Source: Ministeria vibrans ATCC 50519 (Eukaryota; Opisthokonta; Filasterea). From it: 31,582 nucleotides of DNA. The DNA lies in the NCBI GenBank assembly GCA_943704425.1, contig CALSCP010001244.1, positions 26,536 to 58,117 on the forward strand. The letters are read 5' to 3'. This document shows positions 8,669-22,525 of the stretch, in pieces. Under the pieces are notes generated by a model. That model was given only the letters and a program-made list of their open reading frames with translations, was not told the origin of the DNA and ran no database searches. Made by a program: the position numbers and the translations under genes. Numbering within the stretch: position 1 is the stretch's first letter; each line of letters starts with the position of its first letter.

Positions 8669-11135
8669 CTCTCTCTCTCAAACTCTCAAACTCTCTCTCT
8701 CTCTCAAACTCTCAAACTCTCTCTCTCTTTCTCTCTCTCTTTCTCTTTATCGTTTTCGTGTCGAACATACCGTTCGGGTCTAAGCCGGTGATTTGCGTCT
8801 TCATGACGGGAAACATGCAGCGACCGGAGCGTGTAATGATCATTTCGTTAGTGAGATCGTCAAACTGGCTCCACAGATGCTCTTCGGTGAGTTGTACGGC
8901 AGGTCGCGAGTCGTCTGATTGTGGGGAAGACGCACTGGCGACACGTTCTTGTTCTTCTTGCGGAGGTGATAGGACGACAAGAGGAGAGGAGCCGCGCGGC
9001 TGAGGCGGAACCGATACGGCAGTGGTCGCAGCGGCGGTGGCGCTACAAGCGGAAGGGGTTGGGGGCGGGAGGGCGCGCGTTGATGAGGACGCCAAGGAGG
9101 TGGATGGGTCAAGGCCCCCAATCAATGGAGACGACTTCGTCGAGGCTGCAATGACGGGAGCGATGTCACCACTTGAGGTAGTATCGGTAGTGGTGGTGGT
9201 GGTGGTGGTGGTGATGGTACTGGGCGCGAAAGGAGGGATGCCAGTGTGCTGATGCGGTATGGGGGTGGCCAGAGTCACAGTGCCACTGTCGAGCTCGTCC
9301 GTTGCACCACTGCTGTCGAGCGACTTTTCGTCTGCTGCCTCCTCTGATGGGACATCAATGGCGGTGCGGAGATTAGCATCGGCTTCGACCGAGTCTGCAC
9401 GACTGCGTATGCTGGTCGTAGAGTCGTTGCGCTCGAACGAACGTGGCGACGGAGATTGACGAGGCGATGTGGATTTGCGTCGAATGTTGGTTGGTGACGC
9501 TCGTCGATGGAGAGTGGGCGATGGTCGTCGAGGAGCAGTGGGCGACAGGCTCTCGTATGGGGAATGTTGTTGGTGTAATGCAGGTTGCTCTTGTTGTTGT
9601 TGTTGCCGTTGTTGTTGGAGATGCAACTGTTGGAAGAGCTGAAGCGACTGGAGAGCATGTTGGTGGAGACCCGAGCCAGCTGAGGAAGGATTTCCATCAA
9701 AGAGTGAGCTGCGCGAGGCAATCGAGCTTCGAGAGAGGATCGATGAACGCGATGAGACTACGGAGCCGCGCGACGAGGCGAGCGAGGCTCGCCCTGACAC
9801 AATGGATGTTCGCATAGAATCGTAAGCCGAGTCGTCAGATGGACGAGGATGAAGTGAGGACTGGAAAGGGAAAAAAAAGAGAGCGTAGCAAGTAAATAAT
9901 TACTCTGTGACGACAAGAGGAAAAGGTGGTATTTTCGCTTACCGAATCAACGCCATACTTCTCAAAGGGGCTCACGTACACGGGTTCGGAGGAATTCTTT
10001 GAGTCGGTCGCCTGTTCGTTCGAAAAGAGAAGATAATATGTCAGTGTGAGAGTGAGTGGGAACGTGTGAGTGTGTAGTGGTCCACTGGGCACGTGGGATG
10101 AAGAGGGTCGCATAAGGCAGTGCATATAAGGCAATGATCGATCCAACGACGACACTGCGCGAGGGTGAAAATGCCACGGGAAAAACGATGGTGGTGACGG
10201 AAGCAAAGAGAGAAAAAAAAAAGCGGAAGCTCAAAGAACAAATAGAGGGAAACAAAGGTATGGTGCCAGTGGGATGGAAATACGACAGCCAGTAAGGGAG
10301 GCGATTGCGTTTAATCGCATCGGTATTAGGTACTAGTTGAAGGAGAAAAAGATCAAGATAAAACCGGAGATAACAAATTACAGAAATGAAGGGCGATAAA
10401 GCGTCAAGAGGGTGTGAGGAGACGGGCAAAGGTGGGGTGTTCAAGACACAGCAACGAGACGTGTGATTGGCAAGGCCAACGTGCTCATTTCAACAGCTCA
10501 CACTCACGGTCCTTTCACCACAAGTGCGTTCGCTTATAAAAAACAATATATATAGAAGCAAAAAGGAGAGCGAGCGCGATGGGAGCTGGATTGTGCTAAA
10601 GAAGGGCGGTAAGGCGGATGCGTGTCGCTGAAAGCGAAGGGTAGGAGGCGCGGCGTTATCAAATGGGCGACATGTACTTCACAACAAAGCGTGAAATGTC
10701 AATTGAGTCGCAGTTCTCACGTTTATCGGAAAAGTTGCAAACGACCCCATTACGGGCGAGGTTCTTACCGTATTCGGGGGCACGTTACACGAAAGGTCTA
10801 AAGCGGATAGAGATAACAGGTTAGTGGGGATGGCGAGGAGAGAGACGCAAGGCAGAGGGCACGGCGCTCGTTTTGGCAGGGCTTGACGGAGCCAGCCCCC
10901 CCCCTTTGAGGGACGCCTCGGAAAGTCGCCAGACATCCGCACGGATGTGCCTTTGAGCAGCATTAAGTCATGGAGAGCGCGAGTGAGGTGCGGCGCGACG
11001 CAGCGTGCACTTTAGGTCTTTGAGAACGCGCTGGTTACTCAGGTGTCGCAAACGACGACGCCCAGAGCCCACACTGCCACTGCGCCTCCATCGCCATTTC
11101 TTACCTGTTTGATTGTCCCCACTAGGGTCAGACAT
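6206..11135 (-). CDS. Brachyury-like T-box transcription factor, 8 exons
   Basis: The T-box binds DNA half-sites of the TCACACCT type as a nuclear transcription factor. Exons are 11135-11105, 10797-10769, 10011-9943, 9860-8771, 8496-8318, 8253-8137, 7895-7791 and 7699-6206, giving 1037 residues. The T-box is about 366-545: [86 protein letters not shown] and [12 protein letters not shown] followed by [15 protein letters not shown]. The last block (K-x-K-x-NPFAKAFL) and the HPxSPNxGxHW motif favour the Brachyury class over other Tbx classes. A Ser/Thr-rich N-terminal 360 residues precedes it. A roughly 490-residue Gln/His/Pro-rich tail follows, with long polyQ and a QM repeat, and looks like an activation domain. 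The first two small exons are less certain; an alternative ATG at 10963 would read straight into exon 2. Confidence 0.9.
7201..7236 (-). repeat. In-frame hexanucleotide repeat encoding Gln-Met
   Basis: Six near-perfect CAAATG units on the minus strand encode alternating Gln-Met within the T-box protein tail. They are flanked by CAG-encoded polyQ on one side and ordinary Gln-rich sequence on the other. Such a short unit is likely to vary in copy number between strains. Confidence 0.85.
7445..7600 (-). repeat. Long CAA/CAG polyglutamine tracts in T-box tail
   Basis: Two polyQ runs, coded mainly by CAA, lie close to the start of the T-box C-terminal exon and are separated by a short Met/Leu/Arg stretch. 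The larger run, at about 7529-7597, is an almost pure TTG run on the plus strand of over twenty codons. The plus strand shows poly-Val and poly-Leu frames here that are shadows. Confidence 0.9.
7896..8136 (-). repeat. T-box intron with ACAAAGTGATAGAG tandem repeat
   Basis: This intron splits the T-box domain between HVHRV and FIAVTAY. On the plus strand it contains a GA run (about 7911-7967), then six tandem copies of a unit of about 22-25 bp with the core ACAAAGTGATAGAG (about 7967-8104). In the transcript this is a pyrimidine-rich CTCTATCACTTTGT array just upstream of the acceptor. Similar arrays occur in Kelch and HECT introns. Confidence 0.85.
8497..8770 (-). repeat. T-box intron with TC/GA microsatellite and one inverted core unit
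   Basis: The plus strand has a long CT run (about 8555-8740) interrupted by CAAACT units, and one copy of the core repeat in the opposite orientation (CTCTATCACTTTGT, about 8565-8578). Here the transcript strand is purine-rich (GA), the reverse of the neighbouring intron. The repeat is therefore not simply a polypyrimidine tract for splicing. Confidence 0.8.
10012..10768 (-). other. Long second intron of the T-box gene
   Basis: At 757 nt this is the longest intron in the window. It has no microsatellite of the kind seen in the other long introns. A minus-strand open frame at 9962-10444 codes for a hydrophobic, Ser/Phe-rich peptide, but pyrimidine-rich intron sequence commonly does this and I recognise no family. 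It could hold regulatory sites for the T-box gene; nothing specific can be claimed. Confidence 0.4.
10798..11104 (-). other. First intron of the T-box gene (proposed)
   Basis: The proposed intron runs from ACAG/GTAAG at 11104 to a strong 3' site at 10798: CACTAAC about 20 nt upstream, pyrimidines, then TTTAG. Exon 1 ends after one base of a codon and the 29-nt exon 2 supplies the other two, so the frame is preserved into exon 3. If the ATG at 10963 is used instead, part of this stretch is coding. Confidence 0.55.
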
Positions 11136-11556
11136 TGCGGTCGTTTGCGTTCAGTCTCCTTTTTTTTATGTCTCTTTTTTTTCTCTCGCGAAGACAACGA
11201 GCGAGGGGTCGTAGCGTCAAAGGGAGAGAATGAGTTGGAAGAAGAAGTGTAGTGCAGAAGTGAGGGGCGTGAGAATTGAAAAATAAATGAGTAGTTTACT
11301 CAGTAGTATCTTTTTTGACAGAAGTGAGAAGAGCAAAGTTTAGTCTCCAACGATAGATTATCAGTGAAAAAGCCCGATGTGGACATAGAAGGCCGAAAAC
11401 CCACGTCACGCTCCAATGGTCCACGCTGTGGCTAGAACTCGATACGCGGGAGTTTGTCACATTCCGCACCGTCGAAGACAGTCTCGGAACGACACACACA
11501 GGTGCGAGTTCACACAGTTGTGTTTTATTATTATTTTTTTTTGTTTTCCTTTGATT
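11136..11556. other. Gap between T-box start and Kelch stop
   Basis: This is the largest intergenic gap of the window (421 bp). It should hold the T-box promoter at its right-flank-proximal end and the Kelch 3' untranslated region. Both strands carry homopolymer T/A runs. Open frames here (11296-11499 minus, 11416-11628 plus) have no recognisable domain. No transcription-factor site can be supported from sequence alone. Confidence 0.4.
11524..11529 (-). terminator. Candidate Kelch poly(A) signal (AATAAA)
   Basis: The minus strand reads AATAAA about 30 nt downstream of the Kelch stop codon (11557-11559), a normal distance for a polyadenylation hexamer. Confidence 0.5.
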
Positions 11557-14261
11557 TCACTTGCATACAGCGGGAGTACCGCCTACATGGCCGCGAGGCT
11601 CGGCCATGGAAGCAATATATTCCCATGAGTTGGTGATGGGCGAGAACCGCTCGGCGGACGCCATGTAGCATCCGGCATTGAGAGGACCGGTCGATTTGCC
11701 ACCGCACACAAAAATGTGTTCATCCAGCACCGCCACGGCCATGAGCGAACGCGGTGTCATCATGGGTGAGAGCATGGACCATGTGTTTGAGGCGGGGTCA
11801 TAACACTCGAGCACATCAAGGTCCGTCTCGCCGTCCCACCCGCCCACGACGTAGATGCGGTTGTGCAAGACGACGGCACCGCAAGTGTCGCGCGGCACGC
11901 TCATGGGCGCCACCGCCTCCCAGCGGCCCGTTGCAACCACATACCGCTCGACCGTGCTCAACAGTGCATGACCATTCCAGCCGCCAATCGCATAGATGCA
12001 GTCGTGCAGCGTGACGGCCGCACAGCCCGTCCGTGTCGACAGCATCGGTTCGATCGCCTCCCACTTACCGCGATGGGGCAAGTAGCGTTCCACCGTCTCC
12101 AAGTCGTGTATTCCGTCTTCACCGCCCACAACGTAGATAAAGCCATTGTGTGTGGTCACGCCAGCACGCTGTCGCGCGGTCCCCAGCGGCATCACTTGCT
12201 CCCAGCTGGCCACAGAGGACGAAGAGGGACGCGTCGAGAGGGCACCGCTGGCATGGACATCGTCGTGGTCATGGACATCGTCTTCGTCGGCGCTGCTGCT
12301 GCTGTTGAGCTCGTCGTCACCCTCACGAAGTCGAAGGTCGTTGTTGTCGCGGTGACGTTGAATGTACTGTAGGCGGTGAATGTCCCGATCGGGAGTTGCC
12401 GCACGCCGACGCTCTACACTTGCACTCTTGCTCTCTCGGCCACTGCCACTCTCAAGGGGGTGCAACGAGAGGCGCTCGACCGAGACAAGTGTCGCAGCAT
12501 GGTCGTCGCGGCCGCCAATGACGTAGACATGATCACCAAGCAGCACGGCAGAGCACTCGCTGCGCACCGACCGCAGTGGTAGCAGCTGGTCCCATTCGCC
12601 CGTGCTGGGCGTGTAGCGATCGACCGACGACGACGTCTGATAGCCGTCGCTGCCTCCAATGACAAGCATACAGTCGGCATTGGCCTGGCGTCGGCGTGTC
12701 CGCTCGCTCTGAAGATCGAGCGCCACGCGATCGCCCAGAGCGTGGAAGCGGTACGCTTCGAGAATGAGCTCGCGATGGTCGCGCATCAGCGGACATCGTT
12801 CCACCGTCTGTTGCAAGTAGTGGGGCGACAGCAACGGAAAGCGCACACGAGGCAGCAGCACAGACGTGGCCCATTTGTGACGCGGATACTCCTCATTGAG
12901 CGACAGACCACCATGTGTGGCATTGCGCCCTTTGGTGGGAACAAGGCTGTTCGTGGCAACCGCTGTGGCAGCCAACGCACCACCACCGCTCGTCGTCGTT
13001 GTCATTGTCATCATGGTGGTGGTGGTGGTGGCGGTGGCAGTGGCAGTGGCCCCCTTGACCTCGACCGATGATTCGCTGGCAACCGACCAATCGCTTGAAA
13101 TGGGCTCGCGAGCCCATCGAAGAACGGCCTCAAAGACGTCGCGCTCAGTCCGGGCGCGAAGCAGGTCAGAACCAATCAGCTCAGCGAGTCGATCGGGTTC
13201 GAGGTCTAAAAAAAATCGATGAAAAGAAAATAACAAAAGAAAAGAATAAAATAATTTTATAATCGAGAATAGAGATAAACAACAGAGCAGCACAAATGAT
13301 TGTTAAGAGAAGAATAATAAAAAAGTGTAATAAAAATAATTGTTATACCATTAAACTATTAATATTATTAATAATAATAATAATTATTATTATTGATGTG
13401 ACGACTGGGCTACCTTGAAAAGCGGATGTGAAGGCCAGCGTAGGAAATTCGCGAAGAGCCACGCTCAGGCATTCGTCGCAAAGCCGTGTCATAGAGGTTG
13501 CCTCGGCTATGCGCCACACAACGAGACAGCTGTCGACGTCGAGACGATGAAGCAAATACTCGCCACAGAGCTCGCGCAGTGCATCCAGCGAAAAGAGGTC
13601 GGCAGCCGCAAGGACCGACGTGACCGTCGAGTCGTCAAAGGTGCAGGCGCCCGTGTAGGCAAAGGAGAGGACCTGCTGGAAGGCGGATGGGTCGACCCCC
13701 TCGAGCGGCACTGCGTCTCGCTGTGCGTCAGCGTACGGACCCGTAAACAGAATGGAGAAGTACTCGCCGGCCGCGGCCAAGACAGCGCGATGGCACGGGA
13801 ACTCGACGCCTCCAACCACAAGCGTCACGTCGCACAGCTGGCCACACTCGCGCATTCGCCACAGTCGCGTATTCCGCATGACAAGTTCATTCTGAGAAGG
13901 AGAGAAGGAGAGAACGGGAGAGAGAGAGAGAGAGAAAGAGAGAGAAACAAACAAAGTGATAGAGAGAGAGAGAAACAAAGTGATAGAGAGAGAGAGAGAG
14001 ACAGAGAGAGAGGAGGGAGGAGGGAGGAGGGAGAGAGAGAGAGAGAAACAAACAAAGAGAAACAAACAAAGTGATAGAGAGAGAGAGAGAGAAACAAAGT
14101 GATAGGGGGAGAGAAAGAGAGAACGAAAGACTCCGATGTTAGCATCTAATGGGTATGCGTCGACAGGCGGGCACAAGGAGCGCCAAAGGCAAGGGGCGTG
14201 TGCGTACGGGCGAGACGGGCGGTTGAGGGAGATTCGGCGCACAATTGGGTCGTGACGACAT
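11557..14261 (-). CDS. BTB-BACK-Kelch protein (KLHL type), 3 exons
   Basis: KLHL proteins are usually substrate adaptors of CUL3 ubiquitin ligases: BTB and BACK bind cullin and the Kelch propeller binds substrate. Exons are 14261-14208, 13891-13414 and 13205-11557, giving 726 residues. The BTB (about 25-140) shows CDVTLVVGGVEFPCHRAVLA, then FSILFTGPY and FQQVLSFAYTG. The BACK begins near 145 (LFSLDALRELCGEYL) and contains SDLLRARTERDVFEAVLRW. It is split by a Thr/Ala/Met-rich insert of about 60 residues. Six Kelch repeats follow (about 356-726), seen by VIGG, VIGG, VVGG, AIGG, VVGG and VCGG. Blade 2 carries an insert of about 85 residues (425-509), charged and Ser-rich. The 18-codon first exon is chosen because its donor GTACGC gives the right phase; it is the least certain part. 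Confidence 0.88.
13892..14207 (-). repeat. Kelch intron 1 with purine repeat and ACAAAGTGATAGAG units
   Basis: On the plus strand this intron is mostly GA/GGA-rich. It has four copies of the core ACAAAGTGATAG (starting near 13951, 13975, 14067 and 14094) among GAGA and GGAGGA runs. In the transcript it forms a continuous pyrimidine tract up to the acceptor at 13892. The frame happens to stay open through it, so a read-through ORF is an artefact. Confidence 0.8.
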
Positions 14262-14434
14262 CTCGCCTGTCCAGGAGAATCCACCTCAGCGGGAGTGCTT
14301 GCACAGCAGTTTCACAACGTGAATATCGAGAGTTACTCAAGCAGCACCAACGCAAATTCAAAATAAATCTGAAATTCTGATTTTCCCTATTAGTACTATT
14401 CACGTACTATTATATTATTATTCATGCGCATGTC
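14262..14434. promoter_or_regulatory. Divergent promoter, Kelch / TMEM62
   Basis: The starts of the minus-strand Kelch gene and the plus-strand TMEM62 gene are 173 bp apart, so they must share or overlap promoters. The TMEM62-proximal end is AT-rich (about 14395-14422). A four-codon upstream ORF starts at 14424, and its stop (14436-14438) overlaps the TMEM62 ATG at 14435. Confidence 0.6.
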
Positions 14435-16482
14435 ATGATCCGAGCTGTAGCCTCGACGCTGTGCATCATAACGATGGTCGTATTTGTGGCCGCTCGATGG
14501 CCTTACTTTCATGACTACGTTCGACAAGACGTCCGCCCTTCCCCCCCGCCCCCGCTGCCCCCCTCCCTTCGGGCGGACGACGACAGCGAAGTGTTTCTGT
14601 TTGCACAGGTCTCCGATCTCCACTTTAGTGCGTTCAGAGAGCACGAGCGGGTCGCTGACTTTGCTCAGTTCGTCAACAAGTCCCTTCCACTGTTTGGCCC
14701 CGAACTTGTCATTTGCACAGGCGACTTGACCGATGCAAAGGACGCGCTGCTTGTCGACTCACTGCAACACAACGAAGAGTGGAGTGACTATGCCAGGGTG
14801 ATTGCGGGCGCCCGTGAGCACTCCTGGCCACGCTGGTACGCGCCCGGTGCGCCTGCTCCCATGCCTCTGCTCATCGACCTGCGTGGCAACCACGATGCCT
14901 TTGACGTGCCTGAGGCAACCGACAGCCATTATCAGCGGCACGCTGCCCAGGGCCCCACCTCGTTTCCCATGGCTTTGACTGTTCGTCCTCACAAGTGTGT
15001 CCAAGACGCATACCGCTTTCTTTTTCTCGATGCCGCACCAAGTCAGTCCGTCACAACCCCATACAACAATAGGAAAAATCGTTTATCTCTTCATTTTATC
15101 ACCTTGTAGACCCTGGCGCAAGACGTCCTTTGAACTTTTTTGGAGTGCTCACCAACGAGGAGCTGCAGCGTGCCACCGATCTGGTGCTCCGCTCGACAGA
15201 CAGCCGCGCGGAAAGCGTCACGCAAACCATTGGCGTAGCACACTATCCTTTGAACGCCATCTGGTCGCCGGGCGGTCGACTCTCTGACTTGGCACCCCAC
15301 CTAAGTGTATTTCTCAGTGGTCATTTACACTCCCTGCTGGACTATGCACCAGTTCTGCACGCGCGCCATCCTTATGGAGGTCCCTTTGAAGCCGAGCTCG
15401 CCGACTGGCAGCACGGTCGGCGATTTCGTCTCGCTGCCTTCGACCATGGTCTCTTTTCCTTCATTGATGTGGACGCGTCAACGCTTGTCGATCGTACTCG
15501 TGGTCCCTTGGTGTTGATCACCCATCCAAAGGACGCACGCCTGCTGAATCCCGCACACGAGCCGGTACATCTCTTGTCGCGTCTCTCGCACATACGAATG
15601 TTTGTGTTCCCCTCATCGGTCGACGCCACCGTCGTGTCCGTATCGCTTTCCATTGACGGCGTTGCATTTCCCCCCAATGCACTGCACCCAGTTCGCCCCG
15701 GCGCGCTCTTTTACACTTGTCCTTGGCCCGACATGTCGTCGCTGTCGCCCTCGGCCTCGCACGACATCACCGTCGAGGCGCGCGATTCGCTAGGGCGCGT
15801 CACAACCAGGCAACACACGTTTGTCCTTGATGGTCGTCCCCGTCCCATCGCCTGGCTTGCCGATCTTGTTCTTCTCACACATTTTGGATGGTTGCTTCGA
15901 TTCATCTTTGCCGCACTAGTATTTGTCGCAATACTTCTACTCACCCTTCCCCTTCGAATGGATCTTCCTCCCATCCGTTCCACCGTCACCTGGTGGCGTT
16001 GTCTGTGCTCGCCGCGCTGTCTGCTTTCCTTTTTTGTGCCGCTCTGCCGTCGACGTGACCTCCAGCGTCCCTTGCTCGTCTACGTGCTCTACATGGTCAT
16101 TGGCCCGACATTTGCTGGCGAACTGGTGCGTGGTCAGACGGCGCTTGTGTTCGCTCACGGCATGTTATTCCTCAACCTGGGTGACACGAATGCGTGGTCG
16201 TTTGTGCCGCTGACCGACTGCTATTTCTACGCCAGTCGTCAGCTTGTTCTCGTCTTCTTCCCGATGCTCTTTGCTCTGGGTGCTCTGGCTCGACGTCGCA
16301 CGGACAGCCCCTCCTCTTGCCTGAGCATCCAAGCACGTCTCGCCCTCGGTGCCTTCTTACTGCACGAAGCCTATGCCTGCTACTACGTCAGCCGCTGGTA
16401 CGGCGCCATGGCGGCCCTGGCGAGCCCTGGCAAATCTTGGTTTCTCATTATGGTGTGCGTCCTCTTGTATCGATCCGTATAA
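14435..16482 (+). CDS. TMEM62: TMEM62-like membrane metallophosphoesterase, 2 exons
   Basis: This is an endomembrane protein with a metallophosphoesterase domain; the substrate of TMEM62 is not firmly established. Exons are 14435-15041 and 15110-16482, joined in phase 1, giving 659 residues (human about 643). After an N-terminal hydrophobic anchor (about 5-22) and a Pro-rich linker, all metal-site motifs are present: VSDLHF (Asp61, His63), TGDLTDAK (Asp97, Asp100), RGNHDAF (151-154) and SGHLH in exon 2. Family-specific blocks include NFFGVL, FDHGLFSFIDVD and PLVLITHPKDARLL. A beta-rich region follows, then about five C-terminal hydrophobic segments starting at WLADLVLLTHFGWLLRFIF. The last codon pair is Ser-Val, with AATAAA ten bases after the stop. 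The call is firm at family level. Confidence 0.93.
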
Positions 16483-16491
16483 CAGAGAAGA

Positions 16492-16497
16492 AATAAA
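16492..16497 (+). terminator. Candidate TMEM62 poly(A) signal (AATAAA)
   Basis: AATAAA lies ten bases after the TMEM62 stop codon (16480-16482), inside the 194-bp convergent gap before the HECT gene stop. The gap to the right is filled by GA-rich sequence with degenerate copies of the ACAAAGTGATAGAG unit. Confidence 0.6.
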
Positions 16498-16499
16498 TA

Positions 16500-16660
16500 G
16501 TGTACACTACTTGGTAGATGGATGGCTAGAGAGACAGAAACAAACAGAGAGACAGAAACAAATAGAGAGAGGAACAAAGTAATAGAGAAGAAAGGAAACA
16601 AAGTGGTAAAGAAGAGAGTGTGTGACAGAAGAAAAACAATGTGATCGAGAGCGCCAGAAA
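16500..16660. repeat. Degenerate purine repeat in convergent gap
   Basis: The plus strand shows repeated AGAGACAGAAACAAA units, then ACAAAGTAATAGAG, ACAAAGTGGTAAAG and ACAATGTGATCGAG. These are mutated forms of the core found in the introns of neighbouring genes. The family therefore also occurs outside introns, here between the 3' ends of TMEM62 and the HECT gene. Confidence 0.6.
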
Positions 16661-16676
16661 GTGCGCGTCTCTCTTC

Positions 16677-21180
<4,504 letters not shown>

Positions 21181-21312
21181 GTCACAAATCACCAAAAGCC
21201 CAAAGGGAATTATTTTTATAATTTATTAACTTCAAAATCAAATAAACATCGATTTTCATTTAAATCATTGTATTCTTTCCTATCAACACCCTACCAACCT
21301 TTTCTCTTAAAA
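21181..21312. promoter_or_regulatory. Divergent promoter, HECT ligase / androglobin-like
   Basis: Only 132 bp separate the two start codons, so both genes must be driven from this AT-rich gap. It includes TTATTTTTATAATTTATT at about 21211-21228 and a pyrimidine-rich stretch before the plus-strand ATG. No specific factor site can be supported. The HECT start could instead be an in-frame ATG at 21195, which would narrow the gap. Confidence 0.55.
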
Positions 21313-22443
21313 ATGCGGAGCAGCCGACCGAATGTTCGACCTGGATCTGCAGGTGGATCAAAGATCCCAAACAAACCCATGGCCAGTCTGGCTGCCTCCC
21401 TCTTTTCAAAGTGGTCGTCCGACGCAGTCAACAATGAAAAATTCTTCGTATGCAAGCTAGCAGGAGCATAACCACGATTACGTCATAAAGCATAACACGA
21501 GTATGCATTGCTTTACGTAATTACGTTGCACCTTTCTATTGAATCTAGGAGCGAGATAAATCAAATCGTAAAGTTGTTGCTTTTGTTGACGACTCCTTCC
21601 CGAAAGACAAGCTCTTCCCTCCCGCCACATGCAGCTGGGTGCGTATTGGTGCACTCACAAGCGCTTCTGAGACCGACGATCATCTCTCAATGCCCACTGT
21701 CGTCGACACATCAATTTACGCCAACGCCAAGGAGCCGTTGCTAAGCGACGCCACCAAAGACCCCGCCAACACCAACAATGTTGATATCGTTCACCAACTC
21801 CTCTCTGCCAACCTCACCGTCTCTACCCAGAGCCCTTTCTTCTCGCAGTTCATCTCCACCATCGCTCTCTTTTTAAAAGACGCCTCCGAGCTCATCCCTG
21901 CCAACAGACACTTGTGGGACCTTGTGCGTCAACAAAAAAGACGAATAATTATTATAATACTATACTAATTATGTACGTCATATTCATGTAGATTTGGCCA
22001 AAGGTTCGCGACGAAGAGCCCATGCTAAACCCGTCGGGAAAGTACGTCGTGCGTCTCTTCTTCATGGGTACGTGGAGACGCGTTGTCGTCGACGACCAAG
22101 TGCCTGTACATGTCGACACAAACAGCTCATCGGCCGCGCCCATGGCCAACACACCGTCAAAGTTTCTTCTCCCTTGTGCTGCCGTACCGCATGAAATATG
22201 GGTCACTATCCTTGCTAAAGCGGTTCTCAAGGTAGGCTTAAAATTATAATAGTAAATAGAGGAGAAGAAGAGGAATACAACGTCTTGTTTATATACATTA
22301 ATCATAGTAATAAGTACCACTATAATGATAATAGTGATAATAATAATAATAATAATAATAATATAATTATAATAATAATAAAAATAATAATAATAATAAA
22401 AATAATAATAATAATAATAAAATTAATAATAATAATTATTATT

Positions 22444-22476
<33 letters not shown>

Positions 22477-22494
22477 TACAATAATTTATAATAA

Positions 22495-22525
<31 letters not shown>

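Noticed and set aside
8542-9003. Ser/Leu-rich plus-strand ORF
   Set aside because: It is the translation of the CT microsatellite in a T-box intron running into antisense of the T-box exon.
9962-10444. 160-codon minus-strand ORF that looks hydrophobic, possible membrane protein
   Set aside because: It lies in a pyrimidine-rich T-box intron, matches no family I know, and uses a different frame from the real exon at 9943-10011. Left as intron.
11296-11499. 67-codon minus-strand ORF downstream of Kelch
   Set aside because: I tested it as a further Kelch exon, but it shows no Kelch-like strands, and the preceding exon already ends with a complete sixth repeat and a stop followed by AATAAA.
13343-14284. 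Single-exon reading of the Kelch 5' part through the Ser/Leu-rich stretch
   Set aside because: The frame stays open only because the purine repeat has no stops. It begins with GTG, not ATG, and the acceptor CTTCTCAG at 13892 with donor GTACGC at 14207 gives a normal BTB start.
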